Shown here: positions 51,948-56,610 of the stretch, one piece after another
How positions within the stretch are numbered: the first letter of the stretch is position 1
Layout of the letters: every line of letters begins with the position of its first letter
Source: Sphingomonas sp.
GTDB lineage: Bacteria; Pseudomonadota; Alphaproteobacteria; Sphingomonadales; Sphingomonadaceae
NCBI GenBank assembly: GCA_025980335.1
Contig: JAICXO010000002.1
Location: 1-56,610, forward strand
Direction of reading: 5' to 3'
DNA length: 56,610 nt
Translations under genes and position numbers: made by a program
The notes under the pieces: model-generated
The model's input: only the letters and a program-made list of their open reading frames with translations
Database searches by the model: none
What the model was told of the DNA's origin: nothing

Positions 51948-53003
51948 ATGGATTTTAATCTCTTCAACTCGTTGGGCGCTCGCCAGATGGCGATCGACGT
52001 CGGAACCGCGAACACCGTGGTGTACGTGCCGGGCGAAGGAATCGTCCTCAACGAACCGTCCGTCGTCGCGCTCGAGGTCGTCAATGGAGTCGAGCGCGTT
52101 CGAGCGGTCGGCAGCGACGCCAAGATCCTGATGGGCAAGACGGCGGACAACATCCGCACATACCGGCCGCTGATCGACGGGGTGATCAACGACCTCGACC
52201 TCACCGAGCAGATGATCAAGCATTTCATCGCCAAGGCGACTGGAGGCCCGAACCTTCTGTCGCGAGGGCCGGAGATCGTCGTCGGCGTGCCGTCGGCTTC
52301 GACCGAAGTCGAACGGCGCGCGATCCACGCGGCAGCGATCAACGCAGGGGGACGCGACGTCTGGCTGATCGAGGAGCCGCTGGCCGCGGCAATCGGCGCC
52401 GGGCTGCCGATCGAGCAGCCGATCGGGTCGATGGTGGTGGATATCGGCGGCGGCACCACGGAGGTCGCGATCATCGCGCTCAAGCAGCCCACCTACAGCA
52501 CCTCCGAACGCGTCGGCGGCGACAAGATGGACGAGGCGATCGCGTCGTACGTGCGGATGAAGCACAATGTCGAAATCGGGCCGGTTTCGGCCGAGCGGAT
52601 CAAGAAGGAGATCGGATCCGCCTCCTCGACACCCGAGGGGATGAACATCGTCGGGCACGTGGGCGGACGCGACGTCACGGTTGGCAATTTATGCGAGATC
52701 GAGCTGAGCCAGGCGGAGATGGCCGAGGCGCTGCACGACGTGGTGCAGCAGATCGTCGAAACCGTCTCCCGCGCACTCGGGCACGCCGGAGCGGAAATCG
52801 CGTCCGACATCATCAACCAGGGCCTGGTCATCACCGGTGGAGGAGCGCTGCTGACGAACATCGACACGGTGCTTCGCGATCAGACCGGGCTTCCGGTCCG
52901 GGTGGCCGACGAGCCGTTGACCTGCGTCGCATTGGGTGCAGCGCGCGCGCTCCAGGATGCGGAATTCAGAACCGAGCTGCACGCCGCCTCACGCGTGATG
53001 TGA
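51948..53003 (+). CDS. MreB-like actin-fold protein, orphan paralogue
   Basis: 351 residues from ATG 51948 (TTG at 51945 adjoins it). The actin-fold nucleotide site is complete: MAIDVGTANTVVYVPGEGIVLNEPSVVA (phosphate 1), VVDIGGGTTEVAIIALK (phosphate 2) and GLVITGGGALLTNIDTVL (adenosine). It lacks a clear N-terminal amphipathic membrane helix. No mreC, mreD or pbp2 follows, so this is not the canonical rod operon and is most likely a second, divergent MreB copy. Role in shape or filament assembly is inferred. Confidence 0.9.
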   Translation: MDFNLFNSLGARQMAIDVGTANTVVYVPGEGIVLNEPSVVALEVVNGVERVRAVGSDAKILMGKTADNIRTYRPLIDGVINDLDLTEQMIKHFIAKATGGPNLLSRGPEIVVGVPSASTEVERRAIHAAAINAGGRDVWLIEEPLAAAIGAGLPIEQPIGSMVVDIGGGTTEVAIIALKQPTYSTSERVGGDKMDEAIASYVRMKHNVEIGPVSAERIKKEIGSASSTPEGMNIVGHVGGRDVTVGNLCEIELSQAEMAEALHDVVQQIVETVSRALGHAGAEIASDIINQGLVITGGGALLTNIDTVLRDQTGLPVRVADEPLTCVALGAARALQDAEFRTELHAASRVM

Positions 53004-53041
53004 GGGCGCCGGCCAGGCCCGGGCGAGCGGCTTGTGCAGGT

Positions 53042-53950
53042 CTAAGTATAGCAGCCGTTGCCGCTGCCTTGGGCCGGGTCGTGCGAGTCGCCGCAAACTA
53101 GTTTCCGGGCTGCCCCTGCGCCGGGGGAACCGTCACTCGGATCACGGCTGCCATCGAGCTCGGCCTCGAGCTCGGCGAAGAAGGTGATGCGCTCGGCTTC
53201 TTCGGCGGCTTTCATGTCCGACAGCTCGGCTTCGCGAGCGGCATCGAGGAGCGCGCTTTCGTCCCCGCTGCATTCGCGGGCATAATCTTCGTCGCTCCAG
53301 TGGCCCCGCTCGTATCCGGTGAACCCTTCGGGCGGCGGGAAATTGGTCCACCAGCCGCCGTCCTCCTCTTCTTCCTGCCACACACGGTCGGTGCCGAAGG
53401 TCGAATCCGACAGGTCTTCGTCGTCAAACGAGGGGTTGTCGGAAGTGTCGGAAGTGTCGGAATCCAGCGTCGCGAGGGCGGCGCAGAGATCCTCTTCCGA
53501 GCCGGTGCGCAAGGCCTTGAGCGCAAGCTTCGCATCGAAAGTGCGGCGCGGCCCGGGGCTGCGCGGCTCCTCGGCGAGCTTGTCGAGGCGGCGCAGCATG
53601 GCAAAAGCGAGCCGGTTGTCGGTGTAGCGCCGCTCCCCGACCAGCACGCCGTCGCGGTAGAGACGGTCGACCGAGCCCGCGATCGAATCTTCCATCAGCC
53701 GGTCGGCGAGGCGGTGGCGGGCGTGATGGCGCGCGGAGTCGCAGGCGGCGGCGAAGAGGGGATCGGTCCTCAAATGCTCGTAGATTGTGTCGCGGTGCTT
53801 GCCGACCGCGCGGCAGGCGGCGGTGACGGTGCCGGTTTCCGCCAGCGCGTCGCAGAAGCGGGCCTTGAGCTCGGGTGTGAACGGGCCGTAATCGCCGGGG
53901 GTTGGATTGACGGGGGCTATCTCTGTTGGTGATGTCGAGTCATGTTCCAT
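53042..53950 (-). CDS. HTH-containing protein of a sphingomonad-type family
   Basis: 302 residues from ATG 53950; the frame is open upstream. The N-terminal half has a helix-turn-helix like terminase small subunits (FCDALAETGTVTAACRAVGKHRDTIYEHL), then AACDSARHHARHRLADRLMEDSIAGSVDRLYRDGVLVGERRYTDNRLAFAMLRRLDKLAEE, which I recall in many sphingomonad proteins of unknown function. The C-terminal half is unusually acidic (SDTSDTSDNPSFDDEDLSD, EEEEDGGWW). Probably a DNA-binding protein; a phage origin is possible but no other phage gene is near. Confidence 0.75.
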   Translation of the reverse strand: MEHDSTSPTEIAPVNPTPGDYGPFTPELKARFCDALAETGTVTAACRAVGKHRDTIYEHLRTDPLFAAACDSARHHARHRLADRLMEDSIAGSVDRLYRDGVLVGERRYTDNRLAFAMLRRLDKLAEEPRSPGPRRTFDAKLALKALRTGSEEDLCAALATLDSDTSDTSDNPSFDDEDLSDSTFGTDRVWQEEEEDGGWWTNFPPPEGFTGYERGHWSDEDYARECSGDESALLDAAREAELSDMKAAEEAERITFFAELEAELDGSRDPSDGSPGAGAARKLVCGDSHDPAQGSGNGCYT

Positions 53951-54144
53951 GAACCATATTGGAACATGGAAGAGGGGCTGTAGGAAAGACTTTTGTTCTT
54001 CGGCCATCTTCGATTGCGAGCCGCCGAGCAGAACTGAAGGAAAGGGGAGCAGCCCTTGCACCCCGGCATGGCGGCATGCGGCTGCTTCTGTCGAAGAGAC
54101 GGCGAGAACCGGCCGGACCCGAGCGGGGCGGGTGGCCTGGGGGT

Positions 54145-54175
54145 GTCACGGGATTCACTCCCGTGACGGTTTTTT
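54145..54175 (+). terminator. Intrinsic terminator with no obvious upstream gene
   Basis: A perfect 8-bp stem GTCACGGG (54145-54152) / CCCGTGAC (54160-54167), 7-base loop, two G and six T. It points in the plus direction; on the minus strand there is no T tract. The nearest upstream plus-strand CDS is the MreB-like gene, ending at 53003. Confidence 0.75.
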
Positions 54176-54241
54176 CACACGAAGGCACGAAGGAGACGAA
54201 GGACACGAGGGGTTTCATGCGAAGGCGCGAAGGCGCGAAGG
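54173..54241. repeat. TTTCAC(G)C-GAAGGCGCGAAGG repeat, copy 2 (two direct units)
   Basis: Two direct units starting at 54173 and 54213, each opening TTTCA-xxC-GAAGG and built of AAGGCGCGAAGG-like subrepeats. The second unit is nearly identical to the arms of the palindrome at 46031-46104; the first has diverged. It overlaps the T tract of the terminator before it. Confidence 0.8.
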
Positions 54242-54332
54242 TGACGGTACACGGGGACGAACATCGGCGGGGCTGGGTGGCGCGCTCGAGCGTTTGGATG
54301 CCGCCCTACGGACGCCGAAGCGGAGGTGAGCG

Positions 54333-54635
54333 ATGCATTTGTCCAATCAGAGCCTGCTGGTCATCATCATTGTCGGGATCGTCGCGGGCTGGCTCGCCGG
54401 CAGGGTGGTGCGCGGCGCGGGGTTCGGGATCCTCGGCGACCTGCTGGTCGGGATCATCGGCGCGTTCATCGGCAACTGGCTGCTGCCGCGGATCGGCGCG
54501 CACCTGGGCACCGGAATCGTCAGCGCCTTCGTCAACGCGGCGATCGGCGCAATCGTGCTGCTGCTGGTGATCCGGCTGCTGACGGGAGGATTGTGGGGAG
54601 GCGGCTGGCGCGGAGGGTGGCGGAGAAGGTGGTGA
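54333..54635 (+). CDS. GlsB/YeaQ/YmgE family membrane protein
   Basis: 100 residues. Three TM helices with the glycine-rich signature LVIIIVGIVAGWLAGRVVRGAGFGILGDLLVGIIGAFIGNWLLP, as in the transglycosylase-associated/YeaQ family, and a Trp/Arg/Gly-rich cytoplasmic tail (WGGGWRGGWRRRW). The family is stress-induced in several bacteria but has no defined activity. ATG 54333 follows GGAGGTGAGCG. Confidence 0.9.
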   Translation: MHLSNQSLLVIIIVGIVAGWLAGRVVRGAGFGILGDLLVGIIGAFIGNWLLPRIGAHLGTGIVSAFVNAAIGAIVLLLVIRLLTGGLWGGGWRGGWRRRW

Positions 54636-54676
54636 GGGGAATTCCTTTACCGCCAGCGCAGTCGCACCTTCGGACC

Positions 54677-56152
54677 TCACGAAAGCAGTTCAGAGAAGCG
54701 GGTTTCGATTAACCTGCTTACATTCGATCGGCGATGCGCAGCAATTTCACCAAGCATATAAATGATGTCGTCATCATCGACGGCGACTACGAACCCCTTT
54801 CCTGCCTGCGCGATGTCTTTGCATCGCGCCAAGATGGCCTGCCGGTCTTTTGAACTACGATGAAGTAACAATCCGAATTGTCCCCTTAGGTTACTAAACC
54901 GCATAGCGAGCTGATCAAATTCCGGATTCTTGGGGTCGTCAAAGTAGTTCTTGCACTCCACCATGACCCAACGGGCCTTGATATCGCTGTCGTCACGCAA
55001 TCGTCGAAAAAACCCGACGTCGGCTGCGTTTACATAGGTAATATCAATGAGCTTTCTTCGCTCATTGATGGGAGTTTCGATCCGCGGTGCCGTCAATGCG
55101 GGATAAAAGAGGAATTGCAGTATGCCGACAATCAGGCGGTGATAGTCCGAGGCGTGTCTTTTGCCGGCGGGTACCGCTTTGAGCGCGCCGATCAAACCCT
55201 CTGCAAATTCGGGGTCAAAGAACTCCTCATCCCGCTCCTCAAAGATTGCGGCATCCGCAACGGGATTGTGTTTGATAACCGTCTTTTTGAATTTCTCGTA
55301 TTCATTCGGATGTTTGCTTGAAAACTCTACCAAAAACTTTTTCGTTCCAGGGTACTTCTTCTCGATATCTCCGAGAAGAACAACCTTCTCCTCGCGCTTG
55401 CCGCGTTTAATTACACTGACTAGTGGACCGTTAGTGCGGAGCTGTTCTTCTTTGATGAAATTTCTGACGAAAGACTTGTAGTACGATCTTGTACGCTTGC
55501 TGACCGCACCCTGCCATTTCACATAGCGCTTCGGAACGAGCAAAATTGGCGCGTCATCGTAGTAGGGCCGATCCACGTACTTTTGCTTCCATTTCCGATT
55601 CTTTCTGTCCCAGACGAGACCAGACGGCAGACTAGGATGAAGTTGTACGCCGTTCAAATCACATTGCTCAATTGTATAGGTAAGCAGCCTCTCACGAATA
55701 ATGTTCGTCGTGATATCCGAGATTTTGTCAGGTCCTATTCCGTCGATGAACATCGCATAGTCGCTTAGGTCCGTTATCAGACTCGTGCCGATAGCCTTGC
55801 TGCCAGCTAAGCTCCGATAGACCTTCGCGGCTTGACCCGGCCCGAGCCCTCTTCCGGCGGGTTTGCCTTTGGAAACACCTAAGTGAGTGTCATTGGGTTC
55901 CCGCAGAGCAGCAAGCAATTCGACACCACGATGGCGATCGCCTTGACGAATTGCTTCCATCACTGCGTCGAAAAAATCGTAAATATCGTCAGCGCAGTCT
56001 TTGCTGAACTCATCGTCGCCGTCCAGGAAGGTTGAAGGATCAAAATAGAGCGGAAAATCTAGATCGACATCGATATCGACGAAGTCGAGCTCCGGTTGAG
56101 ATTTTCCGATATTGAATGCTTGAGAAAACAGCACCGCTCTGCCTCCCGACAT
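54677..56152 (-). CDS. Orphan PD-(D/E)XK-like nuclease candidate, possibly horizontally acquired
   Basis: 491 residues from ATG 56152 (TTG 56167 also in frame). No signal or TM helix. The N-terminal half has FVDIDVDLDFPLYFDPSTFL, LLAALREPNDTHLGVSKGKPAGRGLGPGQ and FIDGIGPDKISDITTNIIRERLLTYT, resembling an uncharacterised family I recall from mobile islands. The C-terminal half has Asp370 (RRKLIDITYVN), then ARWVMVECKNY with Glu399-x-Lys401 and DQLAMRF after it: the spacing of a restriction-endonuclease-type PD-(D/E)XK site. The gene is clearly AT-richer and more Lys/Asn/Ile-rich than its neighbours, which suggests transfer. Defence role inferred, not shown. Confidence 0.65.
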   Translation of the reverse strand: MSGGRAVLFSQAFNIGKSQPELDFVDIDVDLDFPLYFDPSTFLDGDDEFSKDCADDIYDFFDAVMEAIRQGDRHRGVELLAALREPNDTHLGVSKGKPAGRGLGPGQAAKVYRSLAGSKAIGTSLITDLSDYAMFIDGIGPDKISDITTNIIRERLLTYTIEQCDLNGVQLHPSLPSGLVWDRKNRKWKQKYVDRPYYDDAPILLVPKRYVKWQGAVSKRTRSYYKSFVRNFIKEEQLRTNGPLVSVIKRGKREEKVVLLGDIEKKYPGTKKFLVEFSSKHPNEYEKFKKTVIKHNPVADAAIFEERDEEFFDPEFAEGLIGALKAVPAGKRHASDYHRLIVGILQFLFYPALTAPRIETPINERRKLIDITYVNAADVGFFRRLRDDSDIKARWVMVECKNYFDDPKNPEFDQLAMRFSNLRGQFGLLLHRSSKDRQAILARCKDIAQAGKGFVVAVDDDDIIYMLGEIAAHRRSNVSRLIETRFSELLS

Positions 56153-56209
56153 GGGTGACCCGAGCAATTTTCGTTACTGCTGATCGCGTCAATTCACAAT
56201 CTGCGGCTT

Positions 56210-56610
56210 CTAAGCATCGATCTCTTCCTCATCCACGGCTGACGCCCGGCTCTGAATGAACTCAAATCTTTGCGCCGGATCGCGCCCCATGAGCCGCTCG
56301 ACCAAATCCTTGATCGGCTGGCGGTCTTCGTAGGCGCTGGGGAGGGTTACCTTGAGCATGGACCGCGTGGCCGGGTCCATCGTGGTTTCCTTGAGCTGGT
56401 TCGGGTTCATCTCGCCGAGGCCCTTGAACCGCGAGACCTCGACCTTCTTGCCCTTGAACTCGGTGGCTTCGAGCTCGGCGCGGTGGGCGTCGTCGCGGGC
56501 GTACAGGGTCTTCGCGCCGCTGGTCAGGCGGTAGAGCGGGGGCTGGGCGAGGAACAGGTGGCCGCGGCGGACGAGCTCGGGCATTTCCTGGAAGAAGAAG
56601 GTCATCAGCA
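56210..56610 (-). CDS. parE: DNA topoisomerase IV subunit B, C-terminal part
   Basis: The last about 133 codons; the frame is open through the window end, so the 5' part lies outside. It shows LMTFFFQEMPELVRRGHLFLAQPPLYRL, then EVSRFKGLGEMNPNQLKETTMDP, the type IIA TOPRIM tail. KETTMDP after the KGLGEM motif and the ending QSRASAVDEEEIDA fit ParE better than GyrB. With ParC it decatenates daughter chromosomes. It is followed after 57 bases by the orphan nuclease-like gene. Confidence 0.88.
   Translation of the reverse strand, partial: LMTFFFQEMPELVRRGHLFLAQPPLYRLTSGAKTLYARDDAHRAELEATEFKGKKVEVSRFKGLGEMNPNQLKETTMDPATRSMLKVTLPSAYEDRQPIKDLVERLMGRDPAQRFEFIQSRASAVDEEEIDA

Larger units (their letters stand above)
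53951..54332. other. 382-base gene-free region with terminator and repeat
   Basis: Between the minus-strand HTH gene and the GlsB-type gene. From 53951 to about 54140 no convincing ORF is seen; then follow a strong plus-strand terminator (54145-54175), two direct repeat units (54173-54241) and the presumed glsB promoter. No plus-strand gene lies within 1.1 kb before the terminator, so an untranslated RNA ending there is possible. Confidence 0.5.

Noticed and set aside
53042-53950. Prophage remnant based on the terminase-like HTH
   Set aside because: No other phage gene, integrase or att repeat is nearby, and the family looks like a resident sphingomonad one.
54032-54060. GAAGG...GGGAGCAGCCC stretch recalling the SRP RNA tip
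   Set aside because: The conserved GGTCAGG and symmetric pairing of the SRP RNA are missing, so I do not call it.
54145-54167. Terminator stem read as a tRNA T-arm
   Set aside because: The 7-base loop ATTCACT does not match TTCRANY and no acceptor, D or anticodon arms are found around it.
54173-54241. Possible CRISPR-like array in the GAAGGCGCGAAGG repeats
   Set aside because: Only two diverged units, no unique spacers of constant length, no cas genes, and the same unit forms a palindrome at 46031.

Overview
The window is a GC-rich chromosomal segment (most genes look about 62-67 percent GC) from an alphaproteobacterium, most probably a sphingomonad (Sphingomonas/Sphingomicrobium type). That call rests on remembered lineage hallmarks: the rph-rdgB-hemW block diverging from hrcA-grpE, a TelA/XpaC pair, xerC behind a DUF484 gene, several small families I associate with sphingomonads, and dispersed palindromic repeats. 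No rRNA, tRNA, CRISPR array, transposase or integrase was recognised.

Layout. 1-2555: end of an FAD carotenoid-desaturase-like oxidoreductase and an overlapping CaiB/BaiF CoA-transferase. 2623-6130: two tandem paralogues with a TIR domain, a TolB-like domain and TPRs. 6127-8061 (minus): three exported proteins, one with a ClpP-like fold. 8144-12105 (minus): a PDZ/multi-TM/GAF-like sensor, then XpaC-like and TelA-like partners. 12322-16415: part of a Tad/Flp pilus locus (TadG-like, two TadE-like, and a Flp pilin separated by an enoyl-CoA hydratase and a transaldolase-like aldolase). 16562-20349: DUF484, xerC, gshB, yraN, rsmI. 20428-26035: hemW, rdgB, rph, an exported HEYTH metallopeptidase, hrcA and grpE. 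26032-29171: SLC13 permease, lipoprotein, DUF202 protein, HEMTH protein.

29363-32335 holds acpP, fabF, mltG and a small membrane protein: fatty-acid elongation next to peptidoglycan-strand termination. 32321-34515 (minus) holds an SH3 remnant, a MarR-type regulator and an M17 aminopeptidase. 34639-43530 is rich in periplasmic hydrolysis and oxidation: S9 peptidase, GH92 mannosidase, serine hydrolase and a PQQ-dependent membrane dehydrogenase. 43588-47501: AI-2E-type permease, rimO, ugd. 47574-53950: two tandem single-TM paralogues, a HAD phosphatase, a run of small proteins including a cold-shock protein, an orphan MreB-like protein and an HTH protein. 54333-56610: GlsB-type membrane protein, an AT-richer orphan gene with a PD-(D/E)XK-like signature, and the 3' end of parE, which runs off the window.

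The genome is compact: 4-bp start/stop overlaps are common, and four convergent gene pairs share one CTAG that is the TAG stop on both strands. The best candidates for something new are the orphan PD-(D/E)XK-like gene beside parE, the tandem TIR-TolB-TPR pair, a palindromic repeat translated as the N-terminus of hemW, and the repeat plus terminator-like hairpin between acpP and fabF. All product calls come from reading sequence and remembered families; no database search was run.
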